From: Astragalus membranaceus
Lineage: Eukaryota; Streptophyta; Magnoliopsida; Fabales; Fabaceae
Assembly: GCA_039519185.1 (NCBI GenBank)
Contig: CM076846.1
Span: forward strand, 187,163,068-187,227,067
DNA length: 64,000 nucleotides
Direction of reading: 5' to 3'
Part shown: positions 31,958-44,400 of the stretch, in pieces
Position numbering within the stretch: position 1 is the stretch's first letter
How the letters are laid out: each line of letters begins with the position of its first letter
The notes under the pieces: generated by a model
Database searches by the model: none
Seen by the model: only the letters and a program-made list of their open reading frames with translations
What the model was told of the DNA's origin: nothing
Translations under genes and position numbers: made by a program

Positions 31958-33590
31958 TTCCTTATGACAGAAAGGCTTTTGAAGTTTGAACACCCTTTAC
32001 TATTGAGTTTGGACAGGTGGAAAGGTATAATTTTGAACAGACATGATTTCTTCAGCATATGTGACTTATGTGATTTTTCACTGATTACTTTGAAAACTGG
32101 GCTGTGTTGGAAATTGTTAGTATTGTACTTGGATTTGTGTCAACAGAAAAGTATGCCATAATACCATAGAAGGGAGGTCAAGAATGTTGATAGATAATGA
32201 AGTTTAGTTGAGTCTATACTGCCTTGGATATTCTATGATATTCAAAGTTTACTGTATTCTAAAATTGTTGTTTACTTTAGCACTGAGTGATTATTATTTG
32301 TTCAGAAGTTTGGTTAGGCACTTTGGTAGTAGATTTACATAAATAGCCGTTACATATTTAGAGTGTCATTTCTGGAAGTTGTACTATTTTTTACTGCAGG
32401 TGATCGGTAAGAGTTTTTGTTTTTAATAGGCAATGTTAACATGTTTTGGTTTCTTTAGCTCGCCAAATGAACTACCTATTTGGGATAGACGATCGGTAAG
32501 AGTACAAAAACATTTGCTATTACAGAAAATTGAAAAAAGTGTGAATGCTACCTAAACCATCCTTATTCCTTGCCACATTTTCAGGGTTGGATGCAAAACC
32601 AAATAGGCAGTCAACTCAACCACGCTTAATCTTGGAAGAATTAAATCAAAGAGTGGCTGATGAAGGTGTAATGGAGTCTAAGAATGAGGAACAAGTACAA
32701 CTTTAGATTTCTTTGTCTTCTATTTTTTTATAAGCAATGTTAGTACGGGGTGGGGGAATGTTAGTTTCTAGGGTTTGAATCCGGGACTTCATTCTTGCAC
32801 TCTTTTGGTACACTCATTCGATATCCCTTAACTCACCAACTAAGCTACCCACTTGGGATATTTCTTTGTCCTCTATAAGCCATATTTAATTTAATCTTGG
32901 TTAGTAGTTTAGTAGCTAGGTGGGGAGTTAGATCGAACCCCAATTAATGTCTCCACTCATCAAGTGTTAGTGAACCACCTTAGTGGGATAGTACTGATCC
33001 TTGTTAACATTTGCAAATAGGAGAATATATTATGCTCTTTGTGTGACTTTCAGATATTATTAACACAATCTCTCTCTACATAGATTGTAAAACATGTGTA
33101 CAACATTTACTACATTTCTTTTGTACAACATTTACCACATATTATTTGATGCTTTTTTGACAGATACAAATTATCTAGTGCTGAAATGTATAAGAAATAA
33201 GAAAAAGTTACATTTTATGTGTTTTTGGGGAAGATGTGCCCAATTTAATAGCCAAACCAAAAAAATTTTCAAATACAATTAGGATAAAGTATTCTATAGA
33301 ATAAATTTGCATGAAAAGCACATTCTTAAAGCGAGAATGATATTTGCCCCTTCTCTTTCCACCAGTGCATTATATAATGTCGACACCATATAAACAGGGT
33401 GTGAAGCATGAGAACAGAGAAACATAAAGAGTCTTCAATTTGTGAGCCTTTGCTTGGTAGATACTAGAAAGCAAGGGATGACTAGAATCTCTGTGATGTC
33501 CATTTTTTTTCTGGTTTGGTATCAAATTCAAGAAGAAAATGAGGGGAATGGAATAACAACTAATTCTTGTGTGGGCACTAACCCAACACA
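31958..33590 (+). pseudogene. Decayed copy B of the zinc-finger gene and its flank
   Basis: About 31960-32010 matches intron 3 of the intact gene at 38480-38535. About 32150-32310 matches 53385-53530, the intron sequence lying beyond the retrotransposon nest. From 32490 it resembles the exon 3 end (GACGATCG then GTAAGAGTACAAAAACAT) and intron 4. Exon 4 persists at 32585-32706: GLDAKPNRQSTQPRLILEEL, NQRVADEGVMESKNEEQVQL then TAG. It lacks both zinc fingers. The downstream portion (33240-33590) matches 11280-11640 and 54750-54970. This copy never received the copia and gypsy insertions found in the intact gene. Confidence 0.8.
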
Positions 33591-33689
33591 TCATTTTAGG
33601 CACAACAACTAATTAAAAAATTACACCTCATATTTGAATAAAATAAATTGCATATCTCTTTGCTGTCAAACTCTCTTTCTCTGGCAAGC

Positions 33690-34232
33690 CTTCTTGATAG
33701 AATTACCGGTCATGAAGTAGGTGTACACCCAACCCCTAGATGGGTTTCTTGGCATCCTATAAGAAGGGATGGGGTGGTCTTGAATGTGACAGTATGGGAA
33801 ATCCTGGTATCTCTGGATTTGGGGATTTAATTCGGACTAATGATGGAAACTGGGTTTGGGGCTTCTCTGGCAACATTGGCGTATCTAACAATCTTCATGC
33901 TGAACTTATTGCTCTATACAACGCCTTACAATTGGCTTGGCGCAAGGGCTATAGACGTTGACCAGCTACTCTGATTCGTAGAACTCAATCGAATTGGTGA
34001 CTTCTAGTTCTAATCCCACACATCATTATGCACCCATTATTCATCATATTCAGGACTTGTTGAGTAGAGAGTGGGATGTTAATTTGGTTCGTACCCCAAG
34101 GGAAGGTAACGCTTATGCAGATTTCTTGGCAAAACTGGGATCAGAAGTAGACATTAACTGGAGAGAGTTTGAGCACCCTCCTGTTGGCATTTCCCATCTG
34201 TTGAGGGCTAATGCTATTAGAGTTTCCTTTTT
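33690..34232 (+). pseudogene. Plant LINE-type RNase H (RVT_3) remnant
   Basis: Frames pieced together by eye read PRWVSWHP, then (shifted) CDSMGNPGISGFGDLIRTND, NNLHAELIALYNALQLAW, then after another shift YSDS-stop-NSIELVTSSSN and LLSREWDVNLVRTPREGNAY, ADFLAKLGSE. The order D..GNPG.AGFG..IR, LHAEL.A, YSDS and REGN..AD.LA matches the RNase H-like domain found at the C-terminus of plant LINEs and their relatives. At least two frameshifts and one stop are present. No reverse transcriptase is seen upstream. Confidence 0.75.
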
Positions 34233-34399
34233 GAGGCTTTAGTTTTCTTGTTGTTTTTCTGTTTTGCCAACTCTTACCAAAACCGAAATAACTTTCCTTC
34301 TCTCTCATCAACCCGACCAACTCAATCCCTACCGCTTCAAAATATGGTTGCCAAAAAAAGGTACAGCATTTTAGTGTTCGTATGTAACTACGTAATATG

Positions 34400-34800
34400 T
34401 GAGTGTATGAGACTAAATCTCTGTTTGGCAAGTCCCATCAGCTAGCGGATAGTGGATTTGACTAGCAGATTTGACTATCAAATATCGAATAGACGTGTTT
34501 GGCAAGCACCAGCGTTTAGCGTTTTTTTGACAGCGTTTAACATTTTTTCAAACGCTAGTTTAAGTAACATTTTTTGAAATGCTACTTATAGAGTATAATG
34601 TCTTACCTTTTTTTTGCCATTTTTACTCTCAATATTTTTCTTAAATTATTTCTCTATCCTCATTAAAATAAATTAAACAATTTGAAATCCCTAGCTTTTA
34701 TGCTAGATTACATTTATCAGTTAGTTTAACTGCTAGTTTTACCAAACATATCATTTGCTATTAGCTAGCTTATCTGACTATCCACTCATTTTTCTATCTA
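34400..34800. mobile_element. Putative MITE with AGCTAGC/GTTTGGCAAG inverted ends
   Basis: GTTTGGCAAGTCCCATCAGC at the left is echoed by inverted sequence near 34735-34790 (TTACCAAACATATC, GCTATTAGCTAGC). No target-site duplication was established. Confidence 0.4.
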
Positions 34801-35254
34801 TTTAAAGGAGGGAAGAGAACTTTCCATATTTCTTTTTTTTACTAAATATATCTATCTAAACAATTTAGAATTCCTCTTCTATTTCACTTCTCTTCTATTT
34901 GCAAATAGATTTTCTAACTTTTCATGTTCTTAGTTTCCATAACTTTAGCCTTTTTTTCTCTACCAAAAAAAATAGTCCACTCTACCAAAAAATAACTTTA
35001 GCCTTTTTCAAAGAGAAAGAAAAGTAAAAAATGAGAAAAGTGAAGAGAAAATATGTTAAAAAATATATAAATAGAAAATTGGGGTGAGGTTCCCACCCAA
35101 AAAATTAGAGTTGCACCTCTTATTTCTCTCTTTTTCAGTTCTTTGGGCGTCCAAACAAACAAACTAAACCCCAAAAGGACGGAAGCTCCACTGTGGACAA
35201 TTGATACGGCTTGCGGTTACACCACTTACTGCTGCTGGAACTCTTTTGACCATA
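34801..35254. repeat. Segment shared with 23.7-24.2 kb
   Basis: Paralogue of 23740-24260, upstream of the intact zinc-finger gene. No gene seen. Confidence 0.55.
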
Positions 35255-35262
35255 GTACCAGT

Positions 35263-35985
35263 TAGGGGTGGACAAAAAAAAATGTCCGACCGCAACCTGT
35301 TGAATCCGACTGCAAAAGAGGCATACGGGTGTGTTTAGTCGGGTACACGGATAACGGGTTATTAGAAACAGTTTGACATGGATAGTGTTGGGCGGGTTCG
35401 GTTTTTCCTAAAGTAACTCGCATGAAGCCGAATCCGACTGTGTTAGAGGCTGCATATTTAATTTATTTATGTTTGTCCAATTATATGTAGCCATATGCTT
35501 CTGTAAAATCACCACACAAAAAAATATGCTTCTGTAAAAAACAAAGTAGCCTTAACTTTATAGCCTTTGCAGGTAGTATAGCTGTCTATGATGGGATGCA
35601 ACACGAAAGATTGAAATTGACCAAGATGAGAGAGAAGACCGTACCATCTTCAACCTTTTAATCTCAACTAGAAACTCAAACTTGCAGAGACAAGAACCGT
35701 GACGATGAAGACATTTCTCCCAGCTTGAGTTTTCTAGCTTTTGTTCTTCACTTCTTCTAGCTTCCAAAGTTTTTGAGCTTTGATCTATCTCTTAAGGAAA
35801 ATTGTAAAATTCGTTTTTGAAACCAACCGAATCCGACCGAATCCACCCACCACCCGATCACCCGCCATCCGACTAAACCGTCCACGAATTGGTCGGAAAT
35901 GGGTGGCCATTTACGTATCACAGTTTCGCCTGGACTGTAAGTTTACTACCCGAAACCGCCATAACCGACCGTTTGTCCACCCCTA
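35263..35985. mobile_element. hAT-type MITE with 8-bp target duplication
   Basis: 723 bp with ends TTAGGGGTGGACAAA and TTTGTCCACCCCTA. It is flanked by a perfect GTACCAGT duplication (35255-35262 and 35986-35993). Subterminal regions carry CCGAATCCGACC-type repeats. There is no transposase. The paralogous locus at 24240 lacks it. Confidence 0.9.
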
Positions 35986-36039
35986 GTACCAGTACTATTA
36001 TTTTATTTTGTGCTGGATAATATTTTTTAAAAGATATTA

Positions 36040-36930
36040 TTATCTGGAATATCTATCTATCTATCTACAATAATAAAAAAAGTGCTAGCAAATTCTCATT
36101 TTGTCACATGTCAAAATCTAAGGGGTAAAAATGTCAATTTGTCATTTTAAGACAAAAATGTCATTTTTATCATTTTTTACTTTTTCTCTTATATATTTTC
36201 CCATCATCTTTCTTCTTTCTCATATATTTTTTATTTCATTCTTCACTCTCTCTTTTCTAATAATCTAATCTAATATCTATCTATCTAATAAATTTCCTTC
36301 TTCATTCTCTCTCTCTTCTAATAATCTAATATCTACCTATCTAAAAAGTAATTTTTCCGCTAAATGACAAAAATAAAGCTGACACACCAGGAAAAAAAAT
36401 ATGCAGATAGACTAAAGCTGACTGGCAATTTAACTACTAACAGTCGTCAACAAAACTACTAAAATCAATCAATTTTTAGTATTTACTATAATCTATTAAA
36501 ACTACTAAAACCAATCAATTTAACTACTAACAATCGTTAACAAAAACTCAACAAATATCAAAAATTCCAAAATAACTGTTTTTAATAATCTAATAATTTA
36601 ATTAATATGATTACTTTAATATTAAATTATATACAATTTACTATTTATTATAATCTACTAAACTATTAAAACCAATCAATTTAATTACTAACAATTGTCG
36701 AAAAAATTGAACAACTCACAAAAATTTCAAAATATTTTTTTTAATATTTTAATGATTTAACTAAAATTAAATTAATATTAAATGATCTAAACAGGGAGAG
36801 GCAACGGGGAGCGGCAACAAAATCGCCAACGGAAGCGTCAACGGGACACAAGAGCGGCATTAGAAGAGGCAACAGAGAGGGACACATATCTTATATTAAT
36901 CTCTTTTTTTTTCCTAATTTATACTCCATT
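36040..36930. repeat. AT-rich dispersed element with GGCAACGGGAGC minisatellite
   Basis: Starts with a TATCTATCTATC tract and AATAATAAAAAAAGTGC, a style seen at Helitron 5' ends. AACTACTAAAACCAATCAAT repeats occur at 36460-36700, and the minisatellite at about 36793-36880. The AT-rich block plus minisatellite is shared with 6590-6850. No 3' CTRR hairpin was located, so the class is unproven. Confidence 0.45.
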
Positions 36931-36934
36931 AAGA

Positions 36935-37290
36935 TTATACCAATGATTCAAATAAAGATTTATTAAGTTCCCTATATCAATCTCATAACAAAAAAAGTTG
37001 AATCGAAAAGGAACAAATCTTATTGTTCCTAGAAGTTTTTTTTCGATAGGAATAAATTGCTATTCCCCTACTTCACACAAAGAGGTTCGAATGAGAAAAC
37101 ATAAGTATACGGGCTTGATTCATTAGAAATTCAATAGGTAAGGAAATTTCTCGTTGAGTTACGGGCTTATTTAAAAACGAATAAACCTTCCGGTAGTATC
37201 AGCCATTTATCCCAGTTTCCTCCCCATTTGATCAAGTAGTCAGTCATGCTAGCAACCTAAACAGAGAAAGATCAGGCTTTGGAAGCAGGA
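36935..37290. other. Possible organelle-derived (NUPT) insert
   Basis: This stretch (for example GAATCGAAAAGGAACAAATC, AAACATAAGTATACGGGCTT and AACCTTCCGGTAGTATCAGC) differs in composition from the flanks and reads like plastid intergenic or intron DNA. The assignment is impression only; no plastid gene is recognised. Confidence 0.3.
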
Positions 37291-37624
37291 TGACATACGG
37301 ACTATGCAAAATTCCGGCACGGGCGATTTTTTTTCAACTTTTTTCATGATAAGTATTTCATAGTAAATTATAAATATAAGATATTTGTCCAAGGTTCTTT
37401 TTTAATATATTAAATTAAACACAACTACTCCCTCCCTTGTCTCTTTCTCGCTACACACTTTTGGTGATTTTATAGCACAGTGCAGAAATGCTGCTGTTTT
37501 ATTCAGTTACCAATTTTCGTTAAAGAACAAAGAACTGCTGGTCCACTACCGCAAGCAACCAGCGTTCCTCTATATATTTTGATAAAAACAAGAAATCAAA
37601 ACTGAATTTGTAATCCTGAAATCC

Positions 37625-37645
37625 TGAAATATATACTATATATAC
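37625..37645 (+). promoter_or_regulatory. Candidate TATA box of the zinc-finger gene
   Basis: ATATATACTATATATA lies about 80-95 bp upstream of the ATG at 37723, a suitable place for a TATA element with a short leader. Supported by position only. Confidence 0.4.
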
Positions 37646-37722
37646 TTGAGCCTTCATAACCCAAAACAACATTTTCCTGTGATCATCCTTCCAATTCAAC
37701 TTTCATCTTTTGCTTTTCAAGA

Positions 37723-38361
37723 ATGGAGTTCAAGTATCGTGCCGTCGACAAGAACGACAAGAAACCCACAACAACGACAACGACAACAACGTCCTTTCCT
37801 CATTCAACTGCTACCTACGTCTCTGAGAGTTCGCTTCCAGGTCAGAAACAACTCAACTTTCTTCACCTTCATGGTTTTCACATAAATAAACCGAATTTTC
37901 TTTTTACTATTTTGACGTATTTTTATTTTTTTATGATTAGGTGTGAGTAGTCTTTCATGCTTGCCGACGAACGCTTTTCGACTGCCGGCGGTCGGCGATG
38001 TGTTGTTGCGAGAGCTGGAGAAGGAGCAAATCCGGCGAGAGATAATCGCCAGCGAGATCGCACGGCGGCGAGAGTTGGAGGCGGAGGTGAGAAGGGAGCT
38101 GGCTTTGGAGAGATCGTTGGGAGGAATCCAAATGCAGAGGTATTTGGGTGCACCACACTCGGTTCAGCAGCGAGTGAACCCCACTGCAGTTGATGATGTC
38201 ATCGGGGTATCACAAACGCAACTAGAACCTATTGAGTCCCCTGTGGAAATCAAACCTTCTTCTCCGCAAATTGATAAGGAGAAAGTTATCGTCTTGGTTA
38301 GTTTCAACTTTTAATTTTAACTCTTCACTCCTGTGTTATGTTATCTTAACAATAAATGTAT

Positions 38362-38457
<96 letters not shown>

Positions 38458-41400
38458 TTTAGGGGAATTTTCTTCCTTGTATTTACAACTCCAAATGACA
38501 TAAAGGCTTTTGAAGTTTGAACTTTGAACACCCTTTGCTATCTCTTAGAGCATGTTTGGTTTGATGGTGGGAGCACTTAGAAGTACTTTTGGAAAGTTAA
38601 AAGTGATTTTTGCTAGAGCATGTACGCTCTTTAGTATTTTCGTATTATACTAGTTAGTATTGCATACTTGTATTAGTGTTAGTGGTATTCTGTACCAGAA
38701 AGAGTGTGACTGAGTAACAGAATTGTAACTACATTGTTGTAGCATATAAGGCGCTTTGAGCCAGTGAAATGAGATACAACCATTTTGTGCATTTGTTTGT
38801 CCTAACAATTGGTACCAGAGCTCTGCAAAGGGCCTGATACGCAAGAGTGAAACACGAGCGAACAGAAAATTGATTTGTGAAGATCGATCATGGCGGAAAA
38901 CAGAAACCACAACAATTACGCACAACCATCGATTCCCAAATTTGATGGGCATTACGATCTCTGAGTAATGCTAATGGAAAACCTGCTTAGATCGAAAGAG
39001 TATTGGACCATCGTAAAAGGGGGTGTTCCAACGATGTCGGCGAACCCTACGACGGAGCAGAGGAAGACTGTGGAAGAAGGGAAATTGAAGGATCTCAAGG
39101 CAAAGAATTACTTGTTTCAATCGATTGATCGGAACATAATCGAAACAATTCTTGATAGCGATTCCTCGAAGGTAAATAGGTCTCAATTGATGGCTCTGAA
39201 GAAAGAATTTGAAGTTCTTGCGATGAAAGAGGGGGAAACAGTTGATGAATACCTTGGGAGGATGCTGGCAATCGCGAACAAGATGAAGATACATGGTGAG
39301 AATGTTCAAGAAAGAATGGTGGTGGAAAAGGTGCTGAGATCGATGACAGAAAGATTCAATTACGTGGTATGCGCAATTGAAGAGTCCAACAATGTAGAAG
39401 TTCTGTCAATTGATGAACTACATGGGAGCTTTCTCGTCCACGTTAGAAATTGAAGATTACAAAGAAGAAGACCAGGTGCTGAAGGTTTCTAGTGACAACA
39501 GAGGCACGGGCAGAGGTAGAGGGCGTGCTACCAGAGGTGGACGCAGAAGTGGTAAGCAATTTTCCCATAAAGAAACCATAGAATGCTATAAATGTGGTAG
39601 ATTAGGGCATTACCAATATGAGTGTCCTAAACTAGAAGGGAAAGCAAACTATACTGAATTTGATGAAGATGAGGAAGTGCTGCTAATGGCTCATAACACT
39701 GATATTGTAGTAGATTCAGAAGGAAAGATTTGGTTGCTAGATTCAAGATGTAGTAACCACATGTGCGGTGTTAAAGAATGGTTCTTTAACCTATATACCA
39801 AATTTAGAACCACTGTGAGGCTAGGAGATAACTATTTGATGAAAGTAATGGGAAGAGGAAATGTGAAGTTACGGGTGAATGGAATAACATAGGTGATAAC
39901 TGGGGTCTACTACATACCTACCCTCAAGAACAACTTGCTAAGTATAAGGCAACTTCAACATAGAGGGTTGACTGTGATTTTTGAGGATGATGTGTGCAAG
40001 GCATATCACAAGGAAAAGGGACTGCTACTAGTCTCAAAAATGACTACAAACCAATTGTTTCCCATCATAGCCACTGCAGTAACACCAACATGTTTGTGAG
40101 CAACTTCTGAAGATGAGACACACTTGTTGCAGGTACGGTCATCTGAGTTTGAAGGGACTAAAGGCACTGGTTCAGAAAGAGATGGTAACAGGCCTGCCAA
40201 AACTGCAGGAATCAGAACAAATATGCCCAGATTGCACGATAGGGAAGCAACATAGGGAAGCAATGCCCAAGAATAGTAACTGGAGAGCTACAAAGAGATT
40301 AGAACTGATCCACTCAGATATTTGTAAACCTATCACATCTGAGTCTAATAGCAGAAAGAGGTATATACTCACATTTATTGATGACTTTAGCAGAAAAACA
40401 TGGGTATATTTCCTTGTTGAGAAGTCTGAGGCACTGAATTGTTTTAAGATCTTTAAAGCAAAGGTAGAAAAAGAAACTGGTGAATCACTGTGTGGTCTAA
40501 GAACTGACAGGGGAGGGGAGTACAACTCCTCTGAGTTTGACAAGTTTTGTGTTGACAATCATTAAGAGACAACTCACAGTTGCATACACCACTCAGCAGA
40601 ATGGCGTGGCTGAGAAAAAGAATAGAACACTCCTCAACATGGTGAGGAGCATGCTAGCAGGTAAAGAAATGCCAAAGAACTTCTGGTCAGAAGCTGCAAA
40701 TTGGGCTACATACATCTTGAATAGATGTCCTACTGCTGCATTGACAGATACCAAACCAGAAGAAGCATGGAGAAGCCAGAAACCCTCTGTGAAACATCTT
40801 AGAGTGTTTGGGTGCATTGCCCACACTCATCTTCCTGATGTCAAGAGAAAAAAGTTAGATGACAAAAGTGTCAAATGTATTTTTCTGGGCACTAGTGAGG
40901 AATCAATGGTCTATAGACTCTACAACCCAGTTTCAAAGAAGATAATTGCGAGTAGGGATGTTGTGTTCTTTGAAGGAGAAAAGTGGGACTGGCATGATGG
41001 TGAAGACGGGAAGGGAAAGAAGAAAATATAAGAGAAGGAACTTGAAATAAACAGTGACAGTGACACTAGCACAAAAAAGAATACTGAAGCACCAGTTGAT
41101 AATGATGAAGCTGAGTCCTCAGAAACTGCTGCTGCCAGAAACACCATCAATGACTCAAGCTTACATCAAGGGAGGGTGAGAAGACCTCCAATCCGTCTTG
41201 ATGACTATGACACTGCCTTTAACATCCACTGTGAAGAAGAGTTGTTGAATTTGACCATGTTTGGCCCAAATGTGGAAGAAGAGCCTGCCACTTATGAAGA
41301 GGCAGTAGAGAAAGAGGTATGGAGGAAAGCCATGGATAGTGAGATTGAGTCTATTGAGAAGAACAAGACTTGGGAGCTCACAGTACTTCCAAAGAATGCT

Positions 41401-44400
41401 AGAAGGATAATAGTGAAGTGGATGTTCAAAACTAAAGTGAATGAACAAGGAGAAATTGAGAAATACAAGGCAAAAGCTTGTAGCCAAGGGCTACTCTCAA
41501 AAGCAAGGCATAGACTATGAATAGGTATTTACCCCTATGGCTAGGTGGGACACCATTAGGTGCATCCAAGCTGTTGCTACACTAAGAGGGTGGAATGTAT
41601 ACCAACTTGATGTAAAAAGCGCATTTTTACACGGGGAACTCAGTGAGACTGTTTATGTAGATCAACCTATGGGATATGTGAAGAAAGGTGAGGAAGACAA
41701 GGTGTATAGGCTTCACAAGGCTCTCTATGGCTTAAAGCAAGCACCTAGAGCCTGGTATAGCAAGATAGAGCATCACTTCATCAAAGAGGGCTTCACCAAT
41801 TAGTGTCCATATGAACACACTTTGTTCACAAAGATGGATAAGCAGGGAAATGCATTGATCATTAGTCTCTATGTTGATGACCTGATCTTCACAGGGAACA
41901 ATGCAGACATGTTTGGTAGATTTGAAGACTCCATGATGAAGGTTTTTGATATGACTGACCTAGGCAAGATGAAACACTTCCTAGGGATAGAAATTGTGCA
42001 GAACAACATAGGCATTTTCTTGTGCCAGCAGAGGTATGCAAGTGAAGTACTAGAAAGATTTGGCATGGACAAGAGCAAGGCAGTGGGAAGCCTAATAGTT
42101 CCTAGAACTAAGCTGTCTAGAAATGAAGCTGGTGAGCCAGTGGATGCTACTCAATTCAAGCAAATTGTGGGCAGCTTGATGTATTTGACAACCACCATAC
42201 CGGATTTAATGTTTGCTGTCAGCCTTTTAAGCAGGTTCATGGAGAAACCTGTGGAAGCACACCTACTTGCAGCAAAACGTATTCTAAGATACATACATGG
42301 AACAATGGGGTATGGCATCTGGTACACAAAGAAGGGAGGAACAGAACTGGTTGCTTACACTGACAGTGACTATGGGAGTGACTTGGATGACAGGAAAAGC
42401 ACATCAGGTTACATCTTTATGCTTGCTAATGGAGCTGTGTCTTGGTCCTCCAAGAAACAGCCTATTGTAACACTCACAACAATAGAAGCAGAGTTCATAG
42501 CTACTGCTCATTGTGTTTGCCAAGGGATTTGGCTGAAGAGAATATTGGAAAGCCTTGCACATGATCAGAAGAAGTGTCTAGCAGTGTATTGTGATAACAG
42601 CTCTACCATAAAGCTGTCTAAAAACCCTATTCTTCATGGAAGGAGCAAATATATAGACATAAGGTTTCATTTTCTGAGAAACCACAGTAGGGAAGGCTCC
42701 ATTGAACTGTTTTACTGTGCCTCACAGGATCTGCTTGCAGATGGCATGACTAAGCCTCTGAAACTCAATTCCTTTGTCAAGTTCAGAAGCCTCATGGGAA
42801 TGAAGGACATCTCAGAGATAAACTAGTAGCCTTAAGGAATTCTAGTTTAAGGGAGGGTGTTAGAGTATGTATGCTCTTTATAGTATTTCCGTATTATACT
42901 AGTTAGTATTGCACACTTGTATTAGTGTTAGTTGTATTCTGTACGAGAAAGAGTGTGACTGAGTAACAGAATTGTAACTGCATTGTTGTAGCATATAAGG
43001 CGCATTGAGCCAGTGAAATGAGATACAGTCATTTTGTGCATTTGTCCTAACAATTTTGGGGGTGATAAGTTGATGTTTGGCTCTTACATCTAAAATCAAT
43101 TTTATTGTTCTAGAATTGATTCTACTAGAAGCTAGAAATTGTAGCTTCTAAGGTGACATGGAATTGATTTTACCACTTCATATTTATATCTTCCATTGTC
43201 TATGCAGTGCAAAAGTGGAGTACCTACTTAGCTCATGCACCATTTATCATCAAGACAGATCAAAAGAGCATCAAGCACATTCTGGAGCAGAAATTGAACA
43301 CACCATTCCAACACATGTGGGTCTCCAAGTTGATGGGCTATGAATTTGAAATTCAATTCAAAGAAGGTGTCGCTAATAAGGCTGCTGACGCCTTATCTCG
43401 TGTTGAGGGAGCTAAAATGTTACCCTTACTGCTCAATAATGTTGCTGATGATTTATTGTCAAAAATACAGGCCACGTGGAGTTTTGATCCATACTTAAAA
43501 AACATAATTACTGACCTAGAGAAGGATGCTCAAGCTCATCCAAAGTTCACTTGGTCACAAGGGCAACTGAGAAGACAGGGCAAACAAGTGATTCTTGTTG
43601 TGGAAGGTTTACCTACCTCTAGAGGCAAACAAGTGATTCTTGTTGTGGTGGATCGTCTTAGCAAATATGCACACTTCTTAGCACTGGCACATCCTTATGC
43701 AACTGCTGATGTCGCCTAGTTGTTCTTAGATTCTGTCTTCAAATTACATGGTTTACCCTCCTCCATTACTACAGACAGAGACCCTATCTTTATGAGTGAG
43801 ATGTGGACTGAACTCTTTAAGTTGCAAGGTGTTGATCTTCATCGTCCTAGTGCTTATCACCCTCAAACTGACGGGCAAACCGAAATTGTGAACAAGGCAT
43901 TGGAGACATACCTTAGATGTATGTGCAGTGAAAAACCATCTGCTTGGTTTCAGTGGTTACCTCTTGCAGAATGGTGGCACAATACCCATCACCACTCAGC
44001 AATCGAGTCCACTCCCTATGAGGTTTTGTATGGCCAACCCCCTCCCATTCACCTCCCTTACTTGCCTAGCAGTGCTGCCTCTGCTGCCGTTTACAGGACC
44101 CAGCAATCCCGTGAAGATGCCATGAAATTGCTCCAATTTCACCTCTTGAGAGCCCAGAATCGCATGAAACCATACAGGCAATTTTCACTACGCAAAAATG
44201 CTTTCCATAAGCTCATGCCTATGTTTTATGGGCCCTTCAAGGTCATTGACAGAGTTGGAGCCACTGCTTACCAACTAGAACTGCCTGCTGAAGCCTCCAT
44301 TCACAACATATTCCATGTCTCGCAGTTGAAGCCGTGTCCTGCCCCTGATACTGCTTCAGTGCACCCTCTGCCTGCTGCCACTGATGCCCTATACCCCAGG

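Noticed and set aside
37943..38314. 123-codon frame taken as a separate gene
   Set aside because: It is exon 2 of the zinc-finger gene; it starts at a GTG inside the exon and its end runs past the splice donor.
38232..38456. Frame ending in a CVCVCV run
   Set aside because: Read-through of exon 2 of the zinc-finger gene into a (GT)n microsatellite in intron 3; the splice donor at 38297 ends the coding part.
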